Shown in pieces: positions 45,151 through 54,142 of a DNA stretch of 64,000 nucleotides. Numbering within the stretch: position 1 is the stretch's first letter; every line of letters begins with the position of its first letter. This DNA comes from Psychrobacter sp. ANT_WB68 (GTDB taxonomy: Bacteria; Pseudomonadota; Gammaproteobacteria; Pseudomonadales; Moraxellaceae), in assembly GCF_008369115.1 (NCBI RefSeq), contig NZ_VOAZ01000001.1:372001-436000 (forward strand). Reading direction: 5' to 3'. A program made the position numbers and the translations under genes. The notes under the pieces were generated by a model, which did no database searches, was not told the origin of the DNA, and worked only from the letters and a program-made list of their open reading frames with translations.

Positions 45151-45903
45151 TTAAATATTAGCAGTCTTTGCCATACGATTGAGCATGGCTGCTAAGCGCG
45201 CATTGTTATCGGTGATATATTTATCGCCAAGCGCAATTATCTCAGCCGCTGATTGTACCGTTTTGGGATAGGTGACCAGCCCTTTTTGGATGGCGTTGTT
45301 GCCATTTTCTACCATCTTAACGATGCTTTCTTTGGTGACCTCAAAATGACATTGCCAAGCCATGACCCAAGTACCCAGCGCTTTATGCCGCGGCGTTTGA
45401 TAAAGGAATCCTTGTTTACGCCACGCCTCTGATGTCGCAAGAGGAATCGCTCCTCGTGGATATTCAAAACCATCGCCATGCCAATGAAAGACGGTAAAGG
45501 GCTGTTTTGGCAAGTCTTGTAATAAAGGATGCGCTTGAGCGTCTTTAGTCAACTGAATAGGTAGCCAGCCGATTTCTTTTACGCGCGCTGGCTGCACGTT
45601 GGCGCCCAAACAATGCGCAATAAGCTGTGCACCCAAGCAAACACCAATCACAGTTTTTCCGCTATCCACACTTTGTTTAATCAGCCGTTTTTCATCTATC
45701 AACCAAGGCTGGCTGTCCTCATCATGGACACTCATTGGCCCACCCATCACGATTAACCAATCAAAGCTGTCGAGCGCAGGCAAGGCATCTTGATTATAAG
45801 AGCGGGTGTAGGTAGTCGTGTGCTGATGATTATTTGCCCAGTGCTTAATATAACTGAGGTCTTCGTAATCTGTGTGAAATAAGGCATGAATGCGTAAAGT
45901 CAT
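45151..45903 (-). CDS. Class I glutamine amidotransferase-like protein
   Basis: The 250-residue protein has the class I GATase nucleophile elbow VIGVCLGAQLIAH with the catalytic Cys at about residue 92, the family segment DWLIVMGGPMSVHDE, and a His/Glu region (MAWQCHFEVT) matching the catalytic His-x-Glu. There is no synthetase domain. It resembles stand-alone YfeJ/GuaA-like hydrolases whose substrates are often gamma-glutamyl compounds. The acceptor and partner are unknown. It is convergent with the broken hydroxylase gene. Confidence 0.85.
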   Translation of the reverse strand: MTLRIHALFHTDYEDLSYIKHWANNHQHTTTYTRSYNQDALPALDSFDWLIVMGGPMSVHDEDSQPWLIDEKRLIKQSVDSGKTVIGVCLGAQLIAHCLGANVQPARVKEIGWLPIQLTKDAQAHPLLQDLPKQPFTVFHWHGDGFEYPRGAIPLATSEAWRKQGFLYQTPRHKALGTWVMAWQCHFEVTKESIVKMVENGNNAIQKGLVTYPKTVQSAAEIIALGDKYITDNNARLAAMLNRMAKTANI

Positions 45904-46073
45904 GTGATGGCCTCTATTAAGAAGTTATGTTTTTATGATATTAAAAGTCTACAAGGTATGAGATATCTTAGATAGTGGCAACTATTTAGAAACGCCTGAT
46001 TTTCTTAAGTGCTTCATTACAAAGCTTAAAATTAAGTATTCTCATAATAAGTAAATATTGTGATAGAAAAGGC

Positions 46074-46101
46074 TTGCAAAGTTTTAAAAACTTGCTAAAA
46101 T
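46074..46101 (+). promoter_or_regulatory. Promoter of tRNA-Val
   Basis: TTGCAA (46074-46079) and TAAAAT (46096-46101) are separated by 16 bp, just upstream of the tRNA. The spacer contains AAGTTTT-A-AAAACTT, a 7-1-7 palindrome. Confidence 0.6.
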
Positions 46102-46114
46102 GCATGACCTAAAT

Positions 46115-46191
<77 letters not shown>

Positions 46192-46197
46192 AATTTA

Positions 46198-46231
46198 GAA
46201 AGCCCCAATCATAAAGATTGGGGCTTTTTTT
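46198..46231 (+). terminator. Terminator of tRNA-Val
   Basis: AGCCCCAATC (46201-46210) pairs perfectly with GATTGGGGCT (46216-46225), followed by a long T run. The stem resembles those after tRNA-Ser and tRNA-Glu (CCCCAATC core). Confidence 0.85.
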
Positions 46232-46454
46232 GTCTATAAAATATAGGCTGTAGCAGAAAATCTCTGCTCGTATCACTCTATATTCATAATTCTTTAATCA
46301 GCTCTGAATGACTCAAAAAAAGAGTCAGTGACCAATAAAGTGGTTTTGAATAGGTATTTACAGGTATACATTGAATCGATGTAAAAAAACAGCGGTCATA
46401 CATAGAGTACAACCACCGCAGGTAAAGTATTATTGATAATGGAATAGCTAAAAC

Positions 46455-47957
46455 CTAAACAGCAGGCTTAAATTTTCTGCGGTAGATACTGCGTATCACA
46501 GGCATAAAGACCATCAAAATAGCCAATAACCATAGTACGACAGTAATAGGACTGCTCCATAGAATACTCAGCTCCCCTTGAGAAATAGACAGGGCACGTC
46601 TTAAGTTAGACTCCATTAGCTCACCCAATACATAGCCCAAAATAAGCGCTGACAATGGGAAGTTTAATTTACGTAAGAAATAACCGAAGATACCAAGCGC
46701 TACCATAAATACCAAGTCAAAGGTTGTGCTATGGATTGAATATACCCCAACGAAGCTGACGGCAGCGATGCCTGGTATTAATATATAATTTGGCACATCA
46801 AGTAATTTGGCAAACAAACCAACCAAGGGTATGTTCATAATTAACAAAATGACGTTACAGATAAATAAAGAGGCGATAAGACCCCAAACGATATCTGGCT
46901 GCTCAGTAAATAACTGCGGACCTGGTGTAATGTTATATAAAGTTAGGGCGCCCATCATGACCGCTGTTGTACCAGAACCTGGTACGCCTAACGTCAGCAT
47001 TGGCACAAATGATCCACAAGCTGAGGCATTATTTGCCGCCTCTGGTGACGCGACGCCACGAAGATCACCGTCACCGAAGGTACCGGTATCACCAGCGATT
47101 TTACGTTCACTGGCATAGGTCATGGCACTGGCAATGGTAGCCCCTGCACCTGGTAAAATACCAACCACAAAGCCCATTAGACCACTACGTATCATAGCGC
47201 CTAGTGTAAAAGTAAACTCTTTAAAATTTAATAAACTGCGCTTACCTTGTTCAATGACCTTGTGACCAGTAGTGGTTTTTTCGAGCAAGATTAAGATCTC
47301 ACTCACACTAAAGAAACCAATAACAATGGTGGTAAATTGAATACCATCAGACAAGTTGACAGAATCAAAGGTAAAGCGGTAAATACCGGTCACGGCATCG
47401 ACACCGACCGTTGCCAGACCAAGACCAATTAACGCGGCAATGCCCGTTTTAACAGGTTGATCACCCACCAAACCGCTTAGGCAGGTAATAGCAAATACCA
47501 TCAATACAAAGTATTCAGCGGGTCCAAATGAGATTGCCCACTTGGCTAATAAAGGGGCAAATAGTACCACACCGATTGTCGCGATAGTGGCGCCAATGAA
47601 AGAGCTAACAGCCGATAAAGACAAGGCAATACCAGCCTTGCCTTGCTTTGCCAGTGGATAACCATCCAAAGTTGTCATAATAGCACCGGCATCACCGGGT
47701 ACGTTAATGAGAATGGCAGAAATACGACCACCGTATTCACAGCCAAGGTAAACGGCTGCAAGCAGAATGAGCGCGCTCTCTGGTGGTAAGCCAAGTGCAA
47801 AGGCGAAAGGCAGCAATATTGCCACACCGTTGATCGGACCAAGACCCGGCAACATGCCCACAATCGTACCTAAAAAAGCACCGATCAGTGCAATTAGTAA
47901 GTTCTTTGGGGTGGATGCGATAGCAAAGCCATGCATCAAAAAATCAAAAGTATCCAT
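46455..47957 (-). CDS. tctA: Tripartite tricarboxylate transporter, large permease TctA
   Basis: The 500-residue permease of the TTT family takes up citrate or related carboxylates together with TctB and the binding protein TctC. About 12 hydrophobic helices are visible, and the family motifs GLLPGLGPINGVAILLPFAF-like (here MLPGLGPINGVAIL), AVYLGCEYGGRISAILINVPGDAGA and GSFVPMLTLGVPGSGTTAVMMGAL are clear. tctB lies directly upstream with a 5-bp gap and tctC beyond it, all on the minus strand. The substrate cannot be set from sequence, as TctC paralogues bind many acids. Confidence 0.95.
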   Translation of the reverse strand: MDTFDFLMHGFAIASTPKNLLIALIGAFLGTIVGMLPGLGPINGVAILLPFAFALGLPPESALILLAAVYLGCEYGGRISAILINVPGDAGAIMTTLDGYPLAKQGKAGIALSLSAVSSFIGATIATIGVVLFAPLLAKWAISFGPAEYFVLMVFAITCLSGLVGDQPVKTGIAALIGLGLATVGVDAVTGIYRFTFDSVNLSDGIQFTTIVIGFFSVSEILILLEKTTTGHKVIEQGKRSLLNFKEFTFTLGAMIRSGLMGFVVGILPGAGATIASAMTYASERKIAGDTGTFGDGDLRGVASPEAANNASACGSFVPMLTLGVPGSGTTAVMMGALTLYNITPGPQLFTEQPDIVWGLIASLFICNVILLIMNIPLVGLFAKLLDVPNYILIPGIAAVSFVGVYSIHSTTFDLVFMVALGIFGYFLRKLNFPLSALILGYVLGELMESNLRRALSISQGELSILWSSPITVVLWLLAILMVFMPVIRSIYRRKFKPAV

Positions 47958-47962
47958 ATTGG

Positions 47963-48418
47963 CTATCCTATTATCCCTGACAACAATCCGAGTGGTAATT
48001 TGACATCTAAAAATATGTCAAATAAGACATATAGGCCAATACTGATTAAAACTGAGAAGACAAGACTTTTGAGCGGATTACCTGCAAACAGCAAACCTAC
48101 TGCAAAAGACATTATGATAGTAGAAAGAATAAAGCCTAAGTCTTCAAAAATAAGACCGTAGACTAATAAAGCGAGTGCACAAAGCACTAGATTTTTGATG
48201 ATCGGTTTGGTAAGCCCTAGATCAATATGCTTAGTAAAACGTGCCGGACGAAAAGCGACTACTAAAGCACCAAATGCCAGCAATGAGAAGATTAAAATGG
48301 GGTAAGGACGAGGACCAATCGGATCATAAGCAATAGGGGCAACATAACCAATGGCTAAGTATATTAGAAATAAACTCACTAGCGCCATCAGCCCGGAAAA
48401 CAGACGTTCCATTGTCAT
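47963..48418 (-). CDS. tctB: Tripartite tricarboxylate transporter, small permease TctB
   Basis: This 151-residue membrane protein has four hydrophobic helices, the first near residues 8-25 and the last ending in the LGLLSGIIG stretch. Length and position between tctC and tctA mark it as TctB, the small permease that completes the transporter. The start at 48418 was chosen because AGGAG lies 8 nt upstream; a GTG three codons earlier overlaps that site. The conserved motif around PYPILI, with Pro and aromatic residues, is typical of the family's second helix. Confidence 0.85.
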   Translation of the reverse strand: MTMERLFSGLMALVSLFLIYLAIGYVAPIAYDPIGPRPYPILIFSLLAFGALVVAFRPARFTKHIDLGLTKPIIKNLVLCALALLVYGLIFEDLGFILSTIIMSFAVGLLFAGNPLKSLVFSVLISIGLYVLFDIFLDVKLPLGLLSGIIG

Positions 48419-48534
48419 AAGGGGCACTCCTTAAATCTTGGGGAAAAAGGCTGGCAGATAGATATCCTGCCAGCCTTTGAAAATTCCAAAAATATTTACT
48501 CTTCAATGAATAATCTTATTGAATCTCAACGTAA

Positions 48535-49578
48535 CTATTTGGTTTCCACTGCAGCTTCAACAAGACCATATTCAGCAGACAATTCGCGTAACTCACCCGT
48601 CTGCTTATAAACGTAGGCTTGTAGCTCTTCACCAGTCATCGCAAATGGTAGCAATTCTTGCTGCTCACGTATTTCGGCGAATTTTGGATCAGCAAGCATT
48701 TTATCAAAGGCCTGTTTCCACCAGTTATAAGCGCTAGGGCTAACGTCTGGTCCCATATAGAAGCCACGAACAACTGGCCAAGTTACATCGTAACCTTGCT
48801 CTTTTGCAGTAGGAATATCGGCCATGGAGCCACCCAACCTTTCATCTGCAAACACAGCTAGTACACGCAGCTTACCAGCAGTGGCTTGTGGCATAATCTC
48901 AGCAATACCCGCACTAACGGCTGTAATATGGTTGCCCATTACCGCTGTGATGGCCTCACCGCCACCTTCCATCGCGACATAAGTCATATCACTAGGATTG
49001 ACGCCAACTGCTTTGGCTAAGATAGCGGTTTGCATCCAATCTTGACCACCGACACTACCGCCAGCGCCAAAGCTGATAGCTTTAGGGTTCTTTTTGAGCT
49101 CAGCGACCAAGCCTGCTAGATCTTTGATCGGTGAATCGGCATTGACCGCGACTGCGCCATAATCAGTACCGACACCCGCCAGCCATTTCACATCTTTTTC
49201 AGTGAATTTACCAAATTTACCCTGCGATAAATTTAGGATAGAGCCAGTAGAGAACGCAATAATGGCATTGCCGTTAGCGCGATCATTAGCAACAATCTTG
49301 TTATAAGCAACAGCACCTACGCCACCTGGCATATAGGTAACCCGCATGGGATCTTTTAGGATACCCGTCTCTTTTAAGCCTGCCTGAGCAAGCTTACAAG
49401 TCAAGTCAAAGCCGCCGCCTGGTTTGGCAGGTGCAATACATTCCGGACGTGAAGGTGCGGTCAGCTCACTTGAGCCGTCTGCGGCAGTCGCATCTGTACT
49501 GGCAGTTTCGTTTGGCTTGTTACAAGCGGTCAAAGATAGGATAGACAGGCCAAGAGCCAGATAAGATAATTTTTTCAC
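48535..49578 (-). CDS. tctC: TctC-type substrate-binding lipoprotein
   Basis: This is the extracytoplasmic solute receptor of the TTT system. A short charged N-terminus and hydrophobic segment end in the lipobox LSLTAC, so the protein is probably lipidated. A Thr/Ala/Asp-rich linker follows, then the Bug/TctC fold with CIAPAKPGGGFDLTCK, YMPGGVGAVAYN and SFGAGGSVGGQDW, the loops that bind a carboxylate through water molecules. The start at 49578 is a GTG with AAGGAG 6 nt upstream; a longer frame to 49632 lacks a site. Lipid anchoring is a little unusual, since many TctC proteins are soluble. It heads tctCBA. Confidence 0.93.
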   Translation of the reverse strand: MKKLSYLALGLSILSLTACNKPNETASTDATAADGSSELTAPSRPECIAPAKPGGGFDLTCKLAQAGLKETGILKDPMRVTYMPGGVGAVAYNKIVANDRANGNAIIAFSTGSILNLSQGKFGKFTEKDVKWLAGVGTDYGAVAVNADSPIKDLAGLVAELKKNPKAISFGAGGSVGGQDWMQTAILAKAVGVNPSDMTYVAMEGGGEAITAVMGNHITAVSAGIAEIMPQATAGKLRVLAVFADERLGGSMADIPTAKEQGYDVTWPVVRGFYMGPDVSPSAYNWWKQAFDKMLADPKFAEIREQQELLPFAMTGEELQAYVYKQTGELRELSAEYGLVEAAVETK

Positions 49579-50086
49579 ACGACACTCCTTGTGTGTATTT
49601 TCACAGTAAAAATTCAAGAGGATTCTGATCAAAATAAATAGAGTTATTACAGGTCAAGCTACGACCTCATTAACGAGGTTACTAAACTTCGTCAAAATAT
49701 GTTTTTTTGTCACTATGTAAAAGTAACAGAATATTTTGTAAATGACAAGAAACATATGTATGTATATATGAATTTTATAGTAATATATTGACTCAAAGAT
49801 TAATTATTGGTCTTTTTTTATCAATGTGAAAGATAAAATAAAATATCCTAATTTTCATTAACGTAGATGTTTTTATTAATGAAAACAAGTAGATATGGAA
49901 ATGCACCAGCGGTATAAATTATCCAAATACACTGAGAATCACATTGATATTAGTATCGTCATGAGGCTGAGGTAACGGTTTAAGTAATTATGTATTTAAT
50001 GGGAAGAATAGATGTTTTGGGATCAAGCTATAGCAAGCAGGTGTAAAAAATATTAAAGAACCACGGTATATTTTACTTATGAGCCG
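49579..50086. promoter_or_regulatory. Region upstream of tctC with two inverted repeats
   Basis: About 508 bp without a credible gene separates tctC from the MatC-like gene, both on the minus strand. ACCTC-N6-GAGGT occurs at 49664-49679. A perfect 10-bp inverted repeat is formed by TTTTCATTAA (49852-49861) and TTAATGAAAA (49876-49885), with a 14-bp centre. These may be binding sites for the regulator of the tct genes. The sequence is strongly AT-rich, and broken older genes cannot be excluded. Confidence 0.45.
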
Positions 50087-51376
50087 TCAAAAAATGAACT
50101 GGATAATTAGAATTGCGAGTATTCCAATACCAATATCTAAGGGCACAGCCCTGAATAAGAGCGCATTAAAAAGCTTGTCTTTGTCTATAACGACTTGAGA
50201 GGCGCCTAACATCAGACTACCTCCTGATGAGAAAGGGGACAGGGATGAGCTTTGTGCTCCCACAACAATGCAGGTAAATAGTAATAAAGGGCTTAGTCCA
50301 GAGGCAACGGCTAGGGGCAGCACCATAGGAAATAAGGTAGGAGCGACTACCCCGAGTGTACTGGCAAATATCGACATAATGGCGCTAATAACAAAGACTA
50401 AAATCGGTATCATCCAGATGGGTACATTGGTACTTAGCCATTCTGTCAGCTCATAAATAACGCCTATTTCCACTCCGAGGCTGATTAACATACCGACACC
50501 ACAAATCATAATGAGGGTATTCCAAGGTATTAAAGCAATCACTGCTTTTTCATCGCCTAGCTTCAAAAATAAGCTCACTAAAGCAAAAAAAATGGCGATA
50601 AAACCAATGTCAATCCGAGCGTTCAAAAATTGAACCGCTGATACTTGTGGCATGAGTAGATTTAAAATGGGCACAATAAGTACAATAGCCATCATAATAA
50701 AAATCAGTATAAGAGATTGTTTTTGCTTACTATCAAAGGGTTCTGGTACGGTCGTTTGAATCGCGATTTTGCTGTTTTTAGCATTGATAAAGCTATAAGC
50801 ACCCAATACAATCACAGGCATTAAAAAAGTAACAGCGAAGATTCCCAATACATAAGTAAAAGTATTATCATTTGCGACGCCTGCGCCGCGCATGAGCTCT
50901 CTAAAGATAACACCGCTTTGTGAGGTGATAAAGTTAGCACCAGCTAAGGCACCATAGTTAACCGATAAAGTAGCAATGACAAGATTCAAGTTAGTGCGTT
51001 TAGACAACAGCAGGATCATCGGTGCCATCGTCGCTAAGACAGTGTAATAACCGGCTCCTAAGCCTGCAATAATCGTGGCCACAAAGAAAATAATTAACGG
51101 TAAGAATGCGGGAAAGTGACGGCACTTATAGATTAAATGATTGGATAGCTTTTCTAAAGCACCATTAGCTAAAGGAAAATTGTAGAAAAGAGTCACGGCA
51201 AAAATAACGAAGAAAATCTTGATAGGCCATAGCTCAATAATTTCATATGACTTCAGCCCCATACCAAAACAACCGATAAGGTATGAAAAGGCAATAGCAA
51301 ATAGGCCAATATTGATTTTAGTGGTATAGCCCAAAATGATACATATTACGATGGCGGCTAGAATATAAAGAGTCAC
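50087..51376 (-). CDS. MatC-like dicarboxylate carrier (ion transporter superfamily)
   Basis: The 429-residue protein has about 11-12 hydrophobic helices and no signal peptide. The N-terminal half (GLFAIAFSYLIGCFGMGLK, FAVTLFYNFPLANGALEKL, GAGYYTVLATMAPMILLL) has the topology and motif spacing of MatC, a carrier for malonate and other dicarboxylates, within the ArsB/SLC13-like superfamily. The C-terminal repeat is similar. The start is GTG with AAGGGG 5 nt upstream. The GntR gene is divergent from it, which fits a substrate-induced carrier. The substrate is unknown. Confidence 0.72.
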   Translation of the reverse strand: MTLYILAAIVICIILGYTTKINIGLFAIAFSYLIGCFGMGLKSYEIIELWPIKIFFVIFAVTLFYNFPLANGALEKLSNHLIYKCRHFPAFLPLIIFFVATIIAGLGAGYYTVLATMAPMILLLSKRTNLNLVIATLSVNYGALAGANFITSQSGVIFRELMRGAGVANDNTFTYVLGIFAVTFLMPVIVLGAYSFINAKNSKIAIQTTVPEPFDSKQKQSLILIFIMMAIVLIVPILNLLMPQVSAVQFLNARIDIGFIAIFFALVSLFLKLGDEKAVIALIPWNTLIMICGVGMLISLGVEIGVIYELTEWLSTNVPIWMIPILVFVISAIMSIFASTLGVVAPTLFPMVLPLAVASGLSPLLLFTCIVVGAQSSSLSPFSSGGSLMLGASQVVIDKDKLFNALLFRAVPLDIGIGILAILIIQFIF

Positions 51377-51462
51377 GACTACCCCTTGACCTGAACTGTA
51401 TGAATTCTATAAAAAACCATAGCAGTTTTTACAGAGTAAAGAGCATTACGCTAATATTGACG

Positions 51463-51497
51463 GATAGCTTTCTAGATTAGAAGCTTATCTAAGCTTT
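51463..51497. promoter_or_regulatory. Dyad cluster between the MatC-like gene and gntR
   Basis: TTCTA-GAT-TAGAA (51470-51482) overlaps TTAGA-N6-TCTAA (51477-51492) and a repeat of AAGCTT. The cluster sits in the divergent intergenic region and is a reasonable operator for the GntR-family regulator. The assignment comes from symmetry and position. Confidence 0.4.
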
Positions 51498-51681
51498 AAA
51501 AGTGTATCTGATTGAGTAGAATGATAGCAAAAAAGATGACGTTAATTAGATAAAATTGACCACCAGTACATAGGTGAATATTAATATTAAAGTGATTCGG
51601 TATATCCTAATTTTTACAGTAATAGCAACGCTTGACGAGATTGAGACAATTAATAAAAACCTTTCGATTGTGGTGAAAAAA

Positions 51682-52407
51682 ATGTTAAATAATTTTAAAG
51701 ATTTCAAAATCCCACGCTATGAGCAAGTGCGCTGGCACATACAGACATTACTGACAGAAAGTAAATGGGATGAAAGTACGCCTTTACCTACGGAACAGGA
51801 GTTTGCAGATAAATATGAGGTATCGGTAGGAACCGTCCGTAAAGCTGTCGAAAAATTGGTAGAAGAGGGCGTTTTAATGAAGCAGCAAGGCAAAGGTACT
51901 TTTTTAAAGCGTCCAGATTTTGAAAGCTCATTATTAAGATTTTTTAAGTTCCGTGATAAAGACGCTTGCTATGACACACCGACAGGCGTAGTCAAAAAAA
52001 TCATGGTAATAGATGGTATTGATGATATTAATGAAAAACTAAATATAGGTAAAAATGAAGCTTTAATTTATATAGAACGTATGCGTATGGTTGAAGATAA
52101 AGTCTTGTTGAGTGAAAGGATTTGGTTACCTAAGAGTCGTTACGAAGCCTTTGCAACCTTAGACCCTGAAGATTTTGAGAATCTTCTCTATCCGTTTTAC
52201 TATAAAAAGTGTGGCCAGTTTGTGTCGTCTGCCGTAGAGACACTGTTTTTTATAACCGATCACAGCGACCCTTATTTAGGCAATGCTGAGCAAGAAAGCT
52301 TGGTTAAGGTATGCCGTATCGCTAAAAATCTAGAAGGCGATCCTATCGAATATAGAGAATCCTATGGGCTAGCAGAGAAGTTCAGTTATAAAATTAATAT
52401 TATTTGA
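51682..52407 (+). CDS. GntR-family (HutC/UTRA type) transcriptional regulator
   Basis: Residues about 7-75 form the GntR winged helix (PRYEQVRWHIQTLL, then LPTEQEFADKYEVSVGTVRKAVEKLVEEGVL with a GKGTF turn). Residues about 95-240 form a UTRA effector-binding domain with IERMRMVEDKVLLSERIWLP and the C-terminal ESYGLAEKFSY. It should repress or activate genes in response to a small molecule. The start at 51682 fits the usual length of about 240 residues; the frame is open from a GTG at 51574 without a ribosome site. It is divergent from the MatC-like carrier, its likely target. Confidence 0.88.
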   Translation: MLNNFKDFKIPRYEQVRWHIQTLLTESKWDESTPLPTEQEFADKYEVSVGTVRKAVEKLVEEGVLMKQQGKGTFLKRPDFESSLLRFFKFRDKDACYDTPTGVVKKIMVIDGIDDINEKLNIGKNEALIYIERMRMVEDKVLLSERIWLPKSRYEAFATLDPEDFENLLYPFYYKKCGQFVSSAVETLFFITDHSDPYLGNAEQESLVKVCRIAKNLEGDPIEYRESYGLAEKFSYKINII

Positions 52408-52449
52408 TGCTCGCGGCGTGTCATCGGTTAAGCTAAGCGACATAAGATA

Positions 52450-52605
52450 GCAGGCAGTAAGGGTCATACTTTAGCGACTGCAAAGCAGTTAGGTATAGCA
52501 AAGTAGACCTTATGTTATGGGCAAAATAAGGCCAAGCAAGGCAATCTTGTCAGCACTAAGCAATATAATCCTAAGATCATAGTAGCGGCCAACAAAGTAA
52601 GTTTC
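52450..52605 (+). pseudogene. Decayed IS3-type transposase OrfA fragment
   Basis: One plus-strand frame reads G-H-T-L-A-T-A-K-Q-L-G-I-A-K-stop-T-L-C-Y-G-Q-N-K-A-K-Q-G and continues to about 52605. This resembles the helix-turn-helix of IS3-family OrfA (A-x-x-LGI-x-x-x-TL-x-x-W), with in-frame stops replacing sense codons. No terminal repeats or orfB were found. It lies in the gap between gntR and the TauE-like gene. Confidence 0.4.
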
Positions 52606-52739
52606 TAGAGTGCGTGGGCTATATACTCTATGCCATTCTTAATACATACGTAGAGCTCCACGTTCAGCAAGCATTTATATCTATTGTACTTTCAGGGTTT
52701 TTGTATCTAATTAGGTATCTATATCAAATCAATGGTGTA

Positions 52740-53513
52740 TTAGAACAACACATTGACGTTTCTTATTATCATTACTATGCCACTGATGACCATTAGAATG
52801 AGCAGCATTATCCTAAACTGACTAATACTCATTCCCGCCAAAAAGCGTTTACCAATGACATTGCCAACAACGGCACCTAGCCCTAATACCAGACCATATA
52901 TCCAAAGCTTGGCAGTGATTACGCCAAAAAAACTGTAGCTAGCTATTTGTACAATACCTACAAAAAAAGAATTAGCGGTTTTAGTGGCAATAAGGTTTTC
53001 TTTTTCTAGTCCGGCATTCATATAAAAAGGGTTAAGGATAGGACCGAGACCACCCACCAATGTACTCATAAACGCAACGACAAAGCCCAAAGGGATAAAG
53101 CCTGCCTTTGGCATATCAAACGTTTTATTTACCTTACCAAACTTATATTGGAAAATAGTAGACACTAAAAATACGCCAACCAATAACTGAATCCAGTTTG
53201 CATCTAAACGACTAAAAACCAATGCTGCTAGCCACGCGCCTACGATGGCGCTTGGTACATAGTATTTGGTTAATGACCAATCAATATCATTCCAGAATAG
53301 ATACAGCCGCGAAGCATTACTAATGAAGGTAGCCAAATTGATCACAGGTGGTGCAACTGCTGGTCCTATCATCCAAGAGGTGGTCGGTATCAGTAGCATA
53401 GCACCGCCACCACCCGATATAGTAGAAATGATAAAAGCAACCATGCCAGCAGTAAACAAGCCTACTAAGTGCCAATTCGGGATGGCTTGTAATAGATCTA
53501 AAACAAGGGACAC
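52740..53513 (-). CDS. TauE/SafE-family membrane permease
   Basis: The 257-residue protein has eight hydrophobic helices in two halves. The first half carries the family pattern FIISTISGGGGAMLLIPTT near its start and PPVINLATFISNASRLYLFW. The second has STLVGGLGPILNPFYM, a variant of the family's GGGGPF-like loop. TauE/SafE proteins export sulfite, sulfoacetate or other anions, and some import them. The start is GTG, with AGGA about 7 nt upstream. No sulfonate-degrading genes are nearby. It shares the strand with the MatC-like and tct genes but is separated from them by the plus-strand gntR. Confidence 0.85.
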   Translation of the reverse strand: MSLVLDLLQAIPNWHLVGLFTAGMVAFIISTISGGGGAMLLIPTTSWMIGPAVAPPVINLATFISNASRLYLFWNDIDWSLTKYYVPSAIVGAWLAALVFSRLDANWIQLLVGVFLVSTIFQYKFGKVNKTFDMPKAGFIPLGFVVAFMSTLVGGLGPILNPFYMNAGLEKENLIATKTANSFFVGIVQIASYSFFGVITAKLWIYGLVLGLGAVVGNVIGKRFLAGMSISQFRIMLLILMVISGIVMIIRNVNVLF

Positions 53514-53662
53514 TATAAAGTCCTATTTCATAAATTATATCAAGTAATGATTTTTCCCATAATCAATGCATAGCTCATAAAAAGCTTGAAACGGCGGTGG
53601 GATGTATTTATTCGCCCGTTTAAAAACACCAGTTTGTCTGTTCAAAGAAGGGTAAAGTAATG

Positions 53663-53935
53663 CTATTCAGGCCAGCTCTGGTTTATTAGAAAAAAAAAGA
53701 GTTTTGGTAAGGTGGTGATGCTAAGATCATACCGCAATAATGAAAACAGTGAAGCAATATTTTCTACCGTGTATCGAGCTTTGCCATTGAGTATTTCTGC
53801 AGGGGTGTTCTCAAACCAATTGCCATTCCAACTGCCATTATAAATAGGCAAATATACGGCGACCATCCATACCTAAATACCGCATTACAGAAGAGGGCAC
53901 TTGAGCATTGTCACGTCCTAAAATAGGTTGACACA
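53663..53935 (-). pseudogene. Possible remnant open frame in two phases
   Basis: On the minus strand one frame reads QPILGRDNAQVPSSVMRYLG and stops. A second frame, overlapping by a few codons, continues PIYNGSWNGNWFENTPAEIL and NGKARYTVENIASLFSLLRY. Together they look like one polypeptide split by a frameshift, but I do not recognise its family. No ribosome site or promoter is evident. The surrounding 629 bp (53514-54142) otherwise holds no gene apart from the leader of the next gene. Confidence 0.3.
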
Positions 53936-54142
53936 TTATATTTTAAATAGTTCTATTACAATGCTATCGCTTAAGCTATACGCTGTTTGAGAAGTAAACA
54001 AAGCTTAATAGGTAACATAGAAATGTTACTATCAGTGTGAAAAACGAATGAACATCACTATGACAATACTTAATGCTGCTTGTCTAATAGCAGTCATTTA
54101 TCAATAAAAATTTATTTAAAACTAAAATAATCGGAGAAGAAT

